Shown: positions 38,522 to 48,309, numbered from the stretch's first letter. The stretch: 64,000 nt of DNA from Bacteroides salyersiae WAL 10018 = DSM 18765 = JCM 12988 (GCF_000381365.1 NZ_KB905466.1:1052693-1116692), one strand, 5' to 3'. The notes: generated from the sequence alone by a model not told the origin. A program made the numbers and translations.

Positions 38522-38768
38522 AATATTAAAATTCGTTTGCCTTGCAAAGAAATGTATTTTCTATAAATATTCCTAAAAACTCATTCAATTTTTATATACG
38601 AAGATACAATTTTCGGAAACTCAAGGTAAGGAATAAGAATACAATACAAAAAGAGCAAGGAGCATCTTGCCTTCAATGACCGACACCCCTTGCTAAAACA
38701 ATTAAGAGAGAGAGTTAGAAACTGTTTTGATTTTTATAGGATTTCTTTTTGTGTTTCTTAGATTTTTT
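38522..38768. other. Gap between the kinase and the M56 gene
   Basis: 247 bases. The only feature seen is a loose dyad, AGCAAGG (about 38651) with CCTTGCT (about 38690). There is no gene and no clear terminator. Confidence 0.5.
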
Positions 38769-40916
38769 TCAATCTGCTTTCAAGGTAATAATCAGCGGAC
38801 CGGCATCTTCTACCTTAACTTTTGCCGTTTGCATATCGATATAGCTGACAGAAAGAACAGAACCTTTCAGGGTTTCCAACTTAAAAGTTCCATTAAGATC
38901 GGTAACTGTTCCTATAGTTGTTCCTTCAACTAACACACAAGCTCCGATAACCGGATTACCATCCGTATCACAAACTTTTCCTACCACCCTATTTTCATTA
39001 TCGGATGTATCCGGGAATACAGGTGTACCATTGACGCTTTTAACTGTACCTTTAAGACCACGTATCGTAATATTGGATACAGGTTTTGTTTTTATTTTCA
39101 CCGCCGGTTTACCGTCTGTCTCTACAGTCACTACATCATATTCACTTGCCTTATTTTGTCTCAATGTCTGGAGTTCGGTATCAGATACTTCTTTATCATC
39201 CAAAAAGTAAGAGACTTTTTTTACATCATTGGAATTAAGCTTATTTTGAAGAGCATCTATCTTATCACCTAACGTCTTTTCATTTTGTTTGGCCTGATAT
39301 TCTTCCTTGGTCATCAAAGTTATGATAATAGCCCCCTCTTTTGCACGAGAACCATAGATTGCCGTTGCCGATGCATCTTTCAAGACACTGATTGATTTTA
39401 TCCAGTTCGGATCGATCGCATTGATTGTATTTGGAGCCGCTTCTTTACCGTCGATTATGAAAAGTGGTCCGCCCGTTTTCTCTTCCGAAGAAGCGGTATT
39501 GGCATTTGCCGAACTGTCGCCATCAAGCCGGAAAGATACCGGAAGTGTATATTTCACATCTACTGCTTTACCTCCCTGCGTTCCAGGTATCCAATCCGGC
39601 ATGCTCTTTATGAGCCGGATAGCTTCTTTATCCAAATCAGGATCAACGCTCCGGGCTACCTTTGGAGAAACAATCTTACCTTTCTTGTTGACAACAAACT
39701 GTACGATAACACGACCTTGTGTACCCTTCTCTTTCGCTATCGCAGGATATTTCATATTCTCCCGTACATATTCCGCTACAGCTCCATTGCCACCCGGAAA
39801 TTCAGGCATTTTCTCTGCAACCCAAAAGACACCGTCTTCAGACGATTTTCCAGCAGTCTCCTTTTTCTTCACATCTGCCGTGTCCTTTACTACAGAAATC
39901 TCCGGAACATCAGTAAGATTCACCACTGCATTTACCCCGGAAGCAACATTTTCCACCGTTTTTGTTTCTACAATTGCCGCTAAATCATTAACTTTGACAG
40001 CAGAAATCTCTTTTGCTTTTTGAGAGATTTCGGGACGGGCAAAAGCAGTTACTGCAATAGCTGCTAACGGAAGTACATACAAATACTTCAAACGTGCCCA
40101 AGGATTTGATTTTTCTTTTAACATCATAGTGATACGTTTTTTAAGTGTACTGTGATTAAAGCTGTTGGCCATAGAGTAGAGCCTTGTGCCGACAGCTTTT
40201 TTTATTAATAATAATTGATATTGCTTTGCATCAACACCTTCTTTGATCACTGTCTCATCCGCTTCGTATTCATGAATGTTTTGCAGTTCTTGTTTCAGTA
40301 ACCACGATGCGGGATTGAACCATTGAAAAAAGATACATAGATCTGCAACCAACAGATCAACAGAATGATGATTGCTGATATGGGCAGTTTCATGAATGAG
40401 TATTTCACGTCCATTCTCCTCAAGATCGGCCTCAGAGATAACGATATATTTCATCCAACTGAAAGGAGCGATTTCTTTATTATGTATAATGAGCCTAATA
40501 CCGGAATGAAATATCTCCTTTCTGCCCGAACGGAGTAACAAAAACAAACGGATAAGCGAATAAATATTACGGCAAGCGAAAAACACGATACCGGCAAGGT
40601 AAATGACCAGGGTGATCTGAATGCCGGATAAAGTAATCTCTTTTACCTCAACCGGAGCGACAGCCACAGTATCCTGAGAGTAGAAATCAACCATTGCAAG
40701 AAGCTGTTCCAAAGTCAGCATGGTATGCGCCATCTCTGTGGGTTGCGCAGTAGTCACCTCAAGCAATGGGATAAGCAACGACAAAAAAAGTATTCCCAAT
40801 AAAGCGACCCGATTAAAGCGATGAAAAGTTTCTTTGCTCAGCAACAACCTATAAAAAAGATAGAATAGTGCGAGGCAAACAGATGATTTCAGTATGTAGA
40901 CAAAAAAGGTTCCCAT
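38769..40916 (-). CDS. BlaR1-like M56 peptidase fused to TonB, TonB-receptor plug-like and carboxypeptidase-regulatory-like domains
   Basis: 715 residues. The N-terminal part has several membrane helices ([22 protein letters not shown] onward) and an M56 zinc protease with HETAH in [17 protein letters not shown] (about residue 175). After a linker, a TonB C-terminal domain (about 385-460, [37 protein letters not shown]) is followed by a receptor-plug-like segment (about 490-540, [28 protein letters not shown]). The C-terminal 80 residues form a carboxypeptidase-regulatory-like beta domain ([35 protein letters not shown] shape). It is co-transcribed with the BlaI-type repressor 24 bases upstream. 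It may sense envelope signals and cleave the repressor; TonB and plug roles are unclear. Confidence 0.9.
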   Translation of the reverse strand: MGTFFVYILKSSVCLALFYLFYRLLLSKETFHRFNRVALLGILFLSLLIPLLEVTTAQPTEMAHTMLTLEQLLAMVDFYSQDTVAVAPVEVKEITLSGIQITLVIYLAGIVFFACRNIYSLIRLFLLLRSGRKEIFHSGIRLIIHNKEIAPFSWMKYIVISEADLEENGREILIHETAHISNHHSVDLLVADLCIFFQWFNPASWLLKQELQNIHEYEADETVIKEGVDAKQYQLLLIKKAVGTRLYSMANSFNHSTLKKRITMMLKEKSNPWARLKYLYVLPLAAIAVTAFARPEISQKAKEISAVKVNDLAAIVETKTVENVASGVNAVVNLTDVPEISVVKDTADVKKKETAGKSSEDGVFWVAEKMPEFPGGNGAVAEYVRENMKYPAIAKEKGTQGRVIVQFVVNKKGKIVSPKVARSVDPDLDKEAIRLIKSMPDWIPGTQGGKAVDVKYTLPVSFRLDGDSSANANTASSEEKTGGPLFIIDGKEAAPNTINAIDPNWIKSISVLKDASATAIYGSRAKEGAIIITLMTKEEYQAKQNEKTLGDKIDALQNKLNSNDVKKVSYFLDDKEVSDTELQTLRQNKASEYDVVTVETDGKPAVKIKTKPVSNITIRGLKGTVKSVNGTPVFPDTSDNENRVVGKVCDTDGNPVIGACVLVEGTTIGTVTDLNGTFKLETLKGSVLSVSYIDMQTAKVKVEDAGPLIITLKAD

Positions 40917-40940
40917 AAGTTTTTTCTTTTATGGCACATT

Positions 40941-41309
40941 CTATTTTTTATTATGTGCATTTTCCACTTCACGTATAAGCTGCTTAAGATCATCAAGCGA
41001 AATGTCTTCCTCACTGACTAATGAAGAGACGGCACTGAGATAAGAATTATTGAAATACTTACGGATAACATTTTTCAGTGTTCCTTTATGAAAATCTTCT
41101 GCACTGACCGTTGCATAATATTGATAGGTATTTCCATAAGTTTTATGGGCAAGGAATCCTTTATCCTCCAATCCCCGGACAATAGTAGATAATGTATTGA
41201 AATGCGGTTTCGGTTCATCATAAAAAGCCAGCATTTCTTTCACAAACAGAGGGCCTTTCTTCCAGAAAAAGCCCATGATTTCTTCTTCTTTAGCAGTTAA
41301 TCCTTTCAT
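40941..41309 (-). CDS. BlaI/MecI/CopY family transcriptional repressor
   Basis: 122 residues of a winged-helix repressor: MKGLTAKEEEIMGFFWKKGPLFVKEML (helices 1-2), the recognition region HFNTLSTIVRGLEDKGFLAHKTYGNTYQYYATVS, and a C-terminal dimerisation part (KNVIRKYFNNSYLSAVSSLVSEEDI). In the bla/mec model, the linked M56 protease inactivates the repressor, which controls its own operon. The dyads at 41346-41372 lie about 40 bases upstream and are the candidate operator. Confidence 0.92.
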   Translation of the reverse strand: MKGLTAKEEEIMGFFWKKGPLFVKEMLAFYDEPKPHFNTLSTIVRGLEDKGFLAHKTYGNTYQYYATVSAEDFHKGTLKNVIRKYFNNSYLSAVSSLVSEEDISLDDLKQLIREVENAHNKK

Positions 41310-41345
41310 ATCTGTATCAATATTTAAGGCAAATAACGAGATTTT

Positions 41346-41372
41346 TTAGTTCATAAACTAACTTTTATAGTT
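41346..41372. promoter_or_regulatory. Candidate BlaI-type operator (two overlapping dyads)
   Basis: TTAGTT-CATA-AACTAA (41346-41361) is a perfect dyad; AACT...AGTT (41360-41372) overlaps it. The arms share the AACTA/TAGTT word. The position is upstream of the repressor gene. Assignment is inference. Confidence 0.45.
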
Positions 41373-41391
41373 AACAATATCTAAAGCGCTA

Positions 41392-41555
41392 TGGAGAGAA
41401 GGAAAGAATGAAGGAATGAAAGAAGAAAAGGCCGAAGGAATGAAGGAAGGAATGAAAAAATGAATGAAAGGCTGCGCAATGATCGTGATTACATTTACAT
41501 AGCGTAGCCTTTCATTCTTTCATTATTTCATTATTTACTTCTTTCATTCCTCTCA
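41392..41555. repeat. Word-repeat hairpin (GAATGAAAG words, GGCTGCGC core)
   Basis: Six or more GAATGAAG/GAATGAAAG words, the core GGCTGCGC, a loop, AGCGTAGCC, then CTTTCATTC words. It overlaps the 3' end of the RHH gene, whose last residues are encoded by the repeat. Confidence 0.6.
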
Positions 41556-41727
41556 TCCGCCCACTCTTTTTCAAGGCTTCGGCAATAATCCATTGAAGCT
41601 GACCATTTGTGCTGCGAAACTCATCGGCTGCCCACTTTTCGATGGCATCCATTGTTTCAGCATCTACCCGCAGGACAAAACTCTTGGTTGAAGATTCTTT
41701 TTTAGCCACAATATTAATTCCTCTCAT
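41512..41727 (-). CDS. Arc-like ribbon-helix-helix DNA-binding protein
   Basis: 71 residues from the ATG at 41727, or 65 from the GTG at 41709 (MAKKESSTKSF). A basic N-terminal strand (STKSFVLRVDAETMDAI) is followed by two helices (EKWAADEFRSTNGQLQWIIAEAL), the Arc/MetJ-type fold that dimerises to bind DNA. FRSTNGQLQWII is a typical family core. Its last 10 residues (MKEVNNEIMKE) are encoded by word-repeat DNA, so the C-terminus is likely to vary between strains. Target genes are unknown. Confidence 0.78.
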   Translation of the reverse strand: MRGINIVAKKESSTKSFVLRVDAETMDAIEKWAADEFRSTNGQLQWIIAEALKKSGRMRGMKEVNNEIMKE

Positions 41728-41789
41728 TCATTCCCAATTACCAACCATTTCATTCTGAAAAACGAGACCAATGGGAATTCACTATTTAT

Positions 41790-43067
41790 TTACTGTTTAA
41801 ATACTCCGTTTATAAAATCAGCAATATCCTTTATGACATATTCCGGTACAGGACTGAGATGTGTATATTCAAAAGGGGTAGATTTCCCACTCCCCTCCTG
41901 TAAGGCATGGTTCAATTTAGGATACGACTTAAAAAGCACATTCGGATTACGATACAATCCAAAGCGCCACATTCCGAAATCCTGCATCGTCACCTGATAG
42001 TCACGTTCACCCTGTAACACAAGGAAAGGAAGTTTCAACATCCGGGCTACCTCGACCGGTTGGTATTCTGTTTCCATTTTCCGGTATGACTCCGGAAGCG
42101 AATTCATCACCTGCTCTACCGCCGCTTTCACATCCGGCTGCGTACCCGAAAGAGAAGAGATATATGTCATTTGCTCGGTCAATAGCTGTTCCATCTTCCG
42201 CACCGGTCCGGCCAAACTGATAATACCGCCCAAACATCCCTCACCGGCCCGTTGTGCGATACGCGGGACTAACATCCCGCCTAAACTATGCCCCAACACA
42301 TAGACTCTTGCAGAGTCAATCTCCGGCAATGATTTCACTAAACGAACGGCCGAAATCACATCATCTACCACTTCATTATCGAAAGTCGCTTCCACTCCTT
42401 GAGGATATGCTGCCGTACCATACACCTTGGTACGCTTATCGTAACGCAAAACAGCTATGCCTTGTTCAGCCAATCCCCAAGCTATATCGCGAAAAGGTTT
42501 ATTAGGGCCCAATGTTTCATCGCGATCATTCGGGCCGGAACCATGTACAAGGATCAGTACGGGAAGACGGGAACCTCCTTTAGGGAGAGTTAATGTGCCG
42601 GGTAGCCGGAAAGTATCGGTAGAAATCTCCACACTTTTTTCCTCCAACCTCTTTTTATTGAACTTCATAGGCTTAGCGTCAACAACAGAAGTAGCCGGGG
42701 TAAAGGTAAGCGTGCTTGCCCTGCCGTCCTCGTCGAATACGACGGTGAATCGCATAGAGTTCTTTTCAAAACGTACATCGCAATGATACATCGTGATCCC
42801 TTCCGCCATTTCCGTTTTCCACTTTCCCCGGGATTTAAATTTCCCCATCTGTTTCTCCAACTGCCGGAAACTGTCACTAAACACCACCGGGGCCACCTTC
42901 TTACGAATGGTATCACTCATACGCACATGTACGCTATCCCCTTGCCCTGCAACAATAAACTTATATAAACGTTCGGCACTTTTTAAATTTGCTTTATGAT
43001 TTTGGGCATCCGCAGGTTGCAGAATTCCTAAAAGAACAATTAACAATATTACAATCCGTTGTAACAT
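41790..43067 (-). CDS. Secreted alpha/beta hydrolase with DUF3887-like N-terminal domain
   Basis: 425 residues from the ATG at 43067: a signal peptide (MLQRIVILLIVLLGILQPADAQN), a DUF3887-like region (about 30-135), then an alpha/beta hydrolase (about 150-425). The triad is visible: Ser in VLGHSLGGMLVP, Asp in QGERDYQV and His in LNHALQEG; LILVHGSGPNDRDET precedes. Likely a periplasmic esterase. The frame stays open 48 codons further upstream (to 43211, MMIQSDAALWQVAG...). I chose 43067 because the signal peptide starts there, but the extension has good protein composition and may be a separate small gene or remnant. Confidence 0.85.
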   Translation of the reverse strand: MLQRIVILLIVLLGILQPADAQNHKANLKSAERLYKFIVAGQGDSVHVRMSDTIRKKVAPVVFSDSFRQLEKQMGKFKSRGKWKTEMAEGITMYHCDVRFEKNSMRFTVVFDEDGRASTLTFTPATSVVDAKPMKFNKKRLEEKSVEISTDTFRLPGTLTLPKGGSRLPVLILVHGSGPNDRDETLGPNKPFRDIAWGLAEQGIAVLRYDKRTKVYGTAAYPQGVEATFDNEVVDDVISAVRLVKSLPEIDSARVYVLGHSLGGMLVPRIAQRAGEGCLGGIISLAGPVRKMEQLLTEQMTYISSLSGTQPDVKAAVEQVMNSLPESYRKMETEYQPVEVARMLKLPFLVLQGERDYQVTMQDFGMWRFGLYRNPNVLFKSYPKLNHALQEGSGKSTPFEYTHLSPVPEYVIKDIADFINGVFKQ

Positions 43068-43222
43068 GATTCCTTCCAATATTTTAATTAATGATTCGTT
43101 AATCTCTTCACCGCCGGAACGAAGAGTAAGTTCTTCCGTATTAGTTTCGCTATCATCATAAGCATATTGTCCGGCTACCTGCCAAAGTGCCGCATCACTC
43201 TGGATCATCACAAAGTTTTCAA

Positions 43223-43241
43223 TGATATCATTTTGATATCA
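43223..43241. promoter_or_regulatory. Two TGATATCA boxes, 11-base period
   Basis: TGATATCA at 43223-43230 and 43234-43241, separated by TTT. Each is its own palindrome. Tandem 8-bp palindromes one helical turn apart resemble MetJ/Arc-type operators. They lie 12 bases before the open extension of the hydrolase frame. Confidence 0.45.
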
Positions 43242-43337
43242 CAAATATATTATTCTTATATTCAAACGAGCAATAGAAAACAGGAAAAAGAGCGTGCTAT
43301 TAACGTTTATTACAGAAAAACGACGTAGCAATCTACT

Positions 43338-43440
43338 AATGTACCCATATACCAACTGGCTGCGTTACATACCGTATATCATTGGTACGTTGGTACATCG
43401 ATATATTGGCATATTGGTACATGGATCCATTACCATATAA
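43338..43440. repeat. Word repeat (ATTGGTACAT words, CTGGCTGCG core)
   Basis: TGTACCCATATACCAACTGGCTGCG on the left, then TTGGTACGTTGGTACATCG-type words on the right. A variant of the 20.5 kb element with GGTAC in place of GGCAC. Confidence 0.55.
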
Positions 43441-43669
43441 TGTGAAGAAAAGTCGTATGATCAGTTTTTCCGGATAAACATTTCAAGAAGGAAAAGACAG
43501 ACACCCGGTAACCGACCTCTTGCCATCCCCGACTCAGACCTTTGTAACAAAATAGGGAGTATGCCCTAACGACTATCACAGTTAATTTTGTCAAAAGCCG
43601 TTCCCGAAAAAGATTTAAAAAAGCGATGGAATGCCCACAAATTAAAAAAGATAAAAATAAAATGTTTTT

Positions 43670-45271
43670 TTATTCGACTTCATAAGGATGTGTAAACCAA
43701 AAACGGCTGCCAACCCCCAATTCTGATTCAACACCGATACTCCCCTTCAAATGATCAACAATACTCCGGCAGATAGAAAGCCCTAACCCGGTACCTTTTG
43801 AAAAGGTATTGAGCTTTACGAAACGGTCGAAAACTTTACCGGCTTTTTCCGGAGCAATTCCTATGCCCGTATCTGTAACCGAAAATTCGATTTGATTATC
43901 GTTTTCCTCAAAATGATAGTCAAGAAGAACCTGCCCCTCATGCGTAAATTTCAAGGCATTGTTGATAAAGTTTATAATAACCTGCATCAAGCGTTTTTTA
44001 TCACTATAGATGCGATAATCGGGCAAATCGGGAGCAAGTACAACAGGAACTTCCTTATCCTCTTTAATATCATAGTAACGAACAATATCCTCACATAAAT
44101 CCTTGACGTTCAAATAACCCATATTAAAGTCAAGCGTACCTGCCTCTATCTTCGACAAATCCAGAATATCGGATATCAATTGCAAAAGCAACTCCGAATT
44201 TTCTTGCATGATGGCAAGATACTCCTCGCGTTCTTCTTTGTCCTCCGACTCGGCCAGAAGGCTGGCAAAGCCTACAATCGAATTTAACGGAGTACGAATT
44301 TCATGACTCATATTGGCCAGAAAAGCCGACTTCAAGCGATCCAGATTTTCTGCTTTCTCTTTCGCAATTCTTAATTCTTCCTCTATTTTCTTTTGATGGT
44401 CGATGTCGACACTGGTAATGACATGTGCCATTTGTCCGTCTATCCAAGCAAAGGCAGCACTGAATACGCGAAACCAGCACTTATCAAACGGACGCTGATA
44501 ATCCCAGGAATAGACTTTGGTAGGCAAACCGTTCTCATCGATCAAATGTCTCTTCGGACAAAACTCGCACTCTCCCGTTTTATCGGTATAAAGCGCCTGC
44601 CAGCACTTCTTCCCCTCGAAATGCTCTATACCGCCGTAGGGAGCCGCCATAGATTCATTGGCATACAGCATATCATGAGAATCAAACGAGTTGACGTATA
44701 TATCGACTCCCATATTATTCATGATACTGCCCAATGTCTTACTCGCACGTACTTCTCTTTCTTTATACTCTCTGATCGATATTTCTTTAGAAAGCGCACC
44801 CAACGCAAGATAAATGGCCTGCGACTCCTCTTTGGTAAAAGAAGAAGCGCCCTCTTCCCTGTCGGCAAATCCGATAAAGCCGATTATTTTCCCTTCGGTA
44901 TCTTCAAAGTGCCGGATCAATAAGGATTTTACCTTATAAAAATCCATGATATCGATATCAGCCAACGAGCTACCCTCATAACCATCGACACAGAAAGGTT
45001 CCTTCTTATCTTTTGCACGTGCCAAATGTTGTTTGGTCATCTCGCCCATTTCAAAACGGGATCTCAGAGTATTATCCTCATTCCCAACCGTCTCTTTCAA
45101 ATAAAAATAACGGAATCCGTCTGTCTGATAAACAAATCCTCTCTTGAATCCACAATAATCACAAATATCCGTTAATGATCCCATCACCTTTTTCTCGATC
45201 GATTCATAGTCGTTCAATCTCTCTAAAAAATGAAGTAGAAATGTACTCAAACTCTCTGCGCTCTTGCTCAT
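43670..45271 (-). CDS. Cytoplasmic GAF-PAS sensor histidine kinase
   Basis: 533 residues without membrane helices. Order: GAF-like domain (about 15-165, with [21 protein letters not shown]), PAS domain (about 180-300), HisKA (phospho-His in [21 protein letters not shown], about residue 325) and HATPase ([44 protein letters not shown]). The PAS domain carries the cysteine motif [19 protein letters not shown], seen in many PAS sensors and possibly metal- or redox-linked. No receiver domain is fused and no response regulator adjoins. The 400 bases upstream hold no clear promoter. Confidence 0.93.
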   Translation of the reverse strand: MSKSAESLSTFLLHFLERLNDYESIEKKVMGSLTDICDYCGFKRGFVYQTDGFRYFYLKETVGNEDNTLRSRFEMGEMTKQHLARAKDKKEPFCVDGYEGSSLADIDIMDFYKVKSLLIRHFEDTEGKIIGFIGFADREEGASSFTKEESQAIYLALGALSKEISIREYKEREVRASKTLGSIMNNMGVDIYVNSFDSHDMLYANESMAAPYGGIEHFEGKKCWQALYTDKTGECEFCPKRHLIDENGLPTKVYSWDYQRPFDKCWFRVFSAAFAWIDGQMAHVITSVDIDHQKKIEEELRIAKEKAENLDRLKSAFLANMSHEIRTPLNSIVGFASLLAESEDKEEREEYLAIMQENSELLLQLISDILDLSKIEAGTLDFNMGYLNVKDLCEDIVRYYDIKEDKEVPVVLAPDLPDYRIYSDKKRLMQVIINFINNALKFTHEGQVLLDYHFEENDNQIEFSVTDTGIGIAPEKAGKVFDRFVKLNTFSKGTGLGLSICRSIVDHLKGSIGVESELGVGSRFWFTHPYEVE

Positions 45272-45670
45272 ATAACTTTTAAACCTTAGGGTTAGAGACG
45301 TTCAAAACAAGCATAAAAACGCCTCCTTTGCATAGTCTTCAAGCTGCTAATATACAAACTTTTAGAGAAAAACGGTCGCATTCCATCCTGCCTCGGTCCG
45401 GGCATCCTTCCCTTTTTAAGACAAGAACAAAATTCGACAAAGCTAATTTACTTTACAAGACAAAGAGAAGAAGGATTTCAAGAAAGAATATTCTTTTTCA
45501 AAAAGTTATTGAAATAAATTACATTAGGCTTTCCCGCCGCATCCTGTCAATGCAACCTATCGTATTTTATTAATCAACAAGGATTTTCAGATGCTCCATC
45601 CGGTAGTACTGTCATGATATCGGATAGCAGTACCGGTATATGAAACCAGTCAGCCCGGTAGGATGAATTC
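45272..45670. other. About 400-base gene-free interval
   Basis: AT-rich, with a 9-10-bp hairpin CCGGTAGTACTG...CAGTACCGG at 45600-45636. I see no gene or RNA motif that I can name. The tandem palindromic array follows directly. Confidence 0.6.
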
Positions 45671-45806
45671 AGTTTCACACCGAGAAACGATCGGTTCCAC
45701 ACCGGGAAACCATTGGTTTCATACGGATGAAACGGACAGTTTCATACAGTTGGAACAAATGGTTTCATACGGTTGGAACGATGAGTTTCATACAGTTGAA
45801 ACATTT
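45671..45806. repeat. Tandem array of six 22-23-bp palindromic units
   Basis: Units begin at 45671, 45693, 45715, 45738, 45761 and 45784. Each reads R-GTTTCA-N6-TGAAAC or a one- or two-base variant, then a 4-base variable spacer (GATC, CATT, GGAC, AAAT, GATG, ATTT). Units 3 and 6 are perfect dyads. Units 1 and 2 are one base shorter and use CACACC in place of CATAC. The array starts 30 bases downstream of the stop codon of the gene at 45836. Confidence 0.8.
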
Positions 45807-45835
45807 AATAAGAAGGATACATACCGATCTGCACA

Positions 45836-47074
45836 TCAGTCCGCCGTGAATGCCCGGCCCATATCAGCCAATAAGTCTTCTATATTTTCAAGACCGACGG
45901 AAAGGCGGATTGTTTTCTGGCTGATATCCATACTTTGCCTTTGTTCTTCGGTGAAAGTGCCATAAATAGTGCTGGCAGGATGAATGGCAAGCGTTTTATT
46001 ATCAAACAGGTTAGTTGCCCTGCGGATAAGTTGCAGACGATTCATAAAACGGAAACAGGCCTCACGCGAAGCGAGATCAAATGTCAGCATCGCTCCGGGA
46101 TAAGGGCCAAACTGCTCCGTACTCAACCGATAAAACGGATTGGATGCAAGTCCGGTATAATTAACCGCCTCTATCTGAGGAAAATTCTGCAAGCGTTCTG
46201 CCAATTCCAGACATGTGGACGCCTGCCGTGCATAACGAACTTCCATTGTTTCCAAGCCAAGACTTTGCATATAAGCCACCTGCGGAGTCATATAAGCTCC
46301 TAAATTGCGATGAATCTCTTTACGAAGTTTGGCTGTAAAAGCAGCATTACCGAATTGCGCCCCCACCGGGCCCAGTTTCTTCGAACGGCTCCAATCCAGC
46401 GTACCGTAATCAAGAATAAGCCCACCCAAACTGGTCGCGCCACCGGAAATATATTTGGTACTGGAAACAACCTCAATATCTATCCCGAATTCACGGGCAT
46501 GGAATGTATGAAAAGGAATAACAGTCGTATCTGCTACCAAAGGGGCTCCCACCTGATGGGCAATGCCGGCAAGCGCTTTCAAATCGGCAACCTCGAGTTG
46601 AGGATTCGTGATAACTTCAAGAAAAACCGCACAAGTATTTTCATCTGCCCGCTCACGGACTTCGTCCGGATTTGTAAGGTCGCAAAAACGCACTTCGACT
46701 CCAAATGCCGCTAAAGTACTTTTGAAAAAAGAATAAGTATTGCCAAACAGATGGGGAGAGGTGACAATGTTCGCACCGGATCGGGCCAACGTAATGAAAA
46801 CATTACTGACAGCCGCCATACCGGAATTCAGAGCCGTCACACTCAGCGCACCTGTAATGGTCCGGATGCGTTTCTCGAAATACTGAACAGTAGGATTGGT
46901 TATCCGCGAATAGGCATGATCGGCCGTGCGTCCGCAAAAAGCCTCTTCCATGGCTTCCGCCGTGTCGAATTCATAAGCAGCCGTATTGTATACCGGCATG
47001 GAAAGAGAATGATAAGCATCTCCTTTATCAAAAGGAGTATGCAGAAGTTGTGCTTCAAAACTGTTCTTATCCAT
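45836..47074 (-). CDS. PLP-dependent Cys/Met metabolism enzyme (methionine gamma-lyase or O-acetylhomoserine sulfhydrylase type)
   Basis: 412 residues from the ATG at 47074 (MDKNSFEAQLLHTPF). It belongs to the Cys/Met metabolism PLP family: Tyr-Arg in AYSRITNPTV, the PLP-stacking region LNSGMAAVSN, and the Schiff-base lysine in SSTKYISGGATSLGG. The family includes methionine gamma-lyase, cystathionine enzymes and O-acetylhomoserine sulfhydrylase, which cannot be told apart by eye. An upstream in-frame extension to 47161 overlaps the preceding gene and is rejected. It starts 37 bases after the MalY-like gene, so the two form one sulfur amino acid unit. Confidence 0.88.
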   Translation of the reverse strand: MDKNSFEAQLLHTPFDKGDAYHSLSMPVYNTAAYEFDTAEAMEEAFCGRTADHAYSRITNPTVQYFEKRIRTITGALSVTALNSGMAAVSNVFITLARSGANIVTSPHLFGNTYSFFKSTLAAFGVEVRFCDLTNPDEVRERADENTCAVFLEVITNPQLEVADLKALAGIAHQVGAPLVADTTVIPFHTFHAREFGIDIEVVSSTKYISGGATSLGGLILDYGTLDWSRSKKLGPVGAQFGNAAFTAKLRKEIHRNLGAYMTPQVAYMQSLGLETMEVRYARQASTCLELAERLQNFPQIEAVNYTGLASNPFYRLSTEQFGPYPGAMLTFDLASREACFRFMNRLQLIRRATNLFDNKTLAIHPASTIYGTFTEEQRQSMDISQKTIRLSVGLENIEDLLADMGRAFTAD

Positions 47075-47111
47075 GAGATTTTCAATTTTGTTGTATGTTG
47101 TATAAAGTGGA

Positions 47112-48278
47112 CTATCTGTTACAGGCTTCCCGCAGTTGCCCCAATGCCTTTTCGAGTACACTGCGCGGGCAAGCTACATTCAACCGCATAAATCCTTCGC
47201 CTTCTTTCCCGAAAGTGGTGCCGTCATTAAGCGCCAGATGTGCACCGTCCACAAAAAGACCGACCAATTCTTTCTGAGCCAGTCCCAAGCCCCGGCAATC
47301 GAGAAATATGAGATAAGAAGCCTGCGGACGAATCATGCGGATGGCCGGAATATACGCCCGCAGATATTCATCGGTAAAATCGATGTTGGCCTGAATATAG
47401 GCAATCGCCTGATCGAGCCATTCGGTTCCGTTGCTATATGCAGCAGCCACGCTGAGATAAGCAAACAAATGCCCCTCGCTTAATTCACCGGCCTCCATAT
47501 ACTCCTGAAAACGATGTCGTATTCTGCTATCTTCAATGATACAATACGAACTTGCCAGTCCCGGCATATTGAACGCTTTGCTGGGAGACATAAACACAAG
47601 GGAGTTCCGGCGCGCCTTGTCCGATACCAACGCAAAAGTAGAATGCCTGTATGGCGGTAATGTCAAGTCGGCATGAATCTCATCAGAAATGACCAGTGTA
47701 CCGCTTTCATAACAAATTTCCGCTATCTGTTCCAACTCTTCAAGCGTCCATACACGCCCGCCCGGATTGTGAGGATTACTTAAAATAAGCATTTTACACC
47801 CTTGCACATCTTTACGGAAACGCTCGAAATCAATCTGGTATTGACCGTACCGAAGCACCAACGGGCTGTAAACCACCTCACGCTGATTCTTCTCCGTCAC
47901 CAAAAAGAAAGGATGATACACCGGCGGCATTACCATTACCTTATCCCCTTTTTCCGTAAAACACTGTATGGCAAACGCCAATCCGCGAACAATACCGGGC
48001 ATAAAAGTAAGCATCTCGCGGGTCACTTCCCAATGATAGCGCTGCTGCAACCAATTTATAATGGAAGTATACCATTCTTCGCAGGCAAAAGTATATCCCA
48101 GTATCTCGTGCTCCAAACGTTTCTTCAGTGCATCCATCACAAACGGAGGAGTACGGAAATCCATATCCGCCACCCACATGGGAAGCAAATCATTTCGTCC
48201 CCAACGCTCGCTGACGGCATCCCATTTTACGGAATCCGTTCCGTGACGATCTATTATTTCATCGAAATTGTATTTCAT
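47112..48278 (-). CDS. MalY/PatB-type aminotransferase (cystathionine beta-lyase)
   Basis: 388 residues from the ATG at 48278 (MKYNFDEIIDRHGTDSVKWD); ATGs 4 and 14 codons upstream are possible. It is a class I fold type PLP enzyme of the MalY/PatB group, which cleave cystathionine or cysteine S-conjugates. The N-terminal LPMWVADMDFRTPPFV is diagnostic and the PLP lysine is in MSPSKAFNMPGLASS. MPPVYHPFF and NPHNPGGRVW are typical. A TACATTTG -7 box lies 32 bases upstream. It heads a two-gene unit with the gene at 45836. Confidence 0.88.
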   Translation of the reverse strand: MKYNFDEIIDRHGTDSVKWDAVSERWGRNDLLPMWVADMDFRTPPFVMDALKKRLEHEILGYTFACEEWYTSIINWLQQRYHWEVTREMLTFMPGIVRGLAFAIQCFTEKGDKVMVMPPVYHPFFLVTEKNQREVVYSPLVLRYGQYQIDFERFRKDVQGCKMLILSNPHNPGGRVWTLEELEQIAEICYESGTLVISDEIHADLTLPPYRHSTFALVSDKARRNSLVFMSPSKAFNMPGLASSYCIIEDSRIRHRFQEYMEAGELSEGHLFAYLSVAAAYSNGTEWLDQAIAYIQANIDFTDEYLRAYIPAIRMIRPQASYLIFLDCRGLGLAQKELVGLFVDGAHLALNDGTTFGKEGEGFMRLNVACPRSVLEKALGQLREACNR

Positions 48279-48309
48279 CTTACATTTCATTTTTGCGGTT
48301 ATCTGCTTG

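Larger units (their letters stand above)
43212..43669. other. 458-base gene-free interval
   Basis: It contains the paired TGATATCA boxes (43223-43241) and a word repeat (43338-43440). The remaining 230 bases show no gene, RNA or terminator that I can support. Confidence 0.6.

Noticed and set aside
45671..45806. CRISPR array
   Set aside because: Spacers are only 4 bases, the units are palindromes that vary, and no cas gene is in the window.
45663..45965. 100-codon frame through the palindromic array
   Set aside because: The repeated HTDET/VSYG-type residues come from translating the repeat units; the frame also runs antisense into the PLP enzyme gene.
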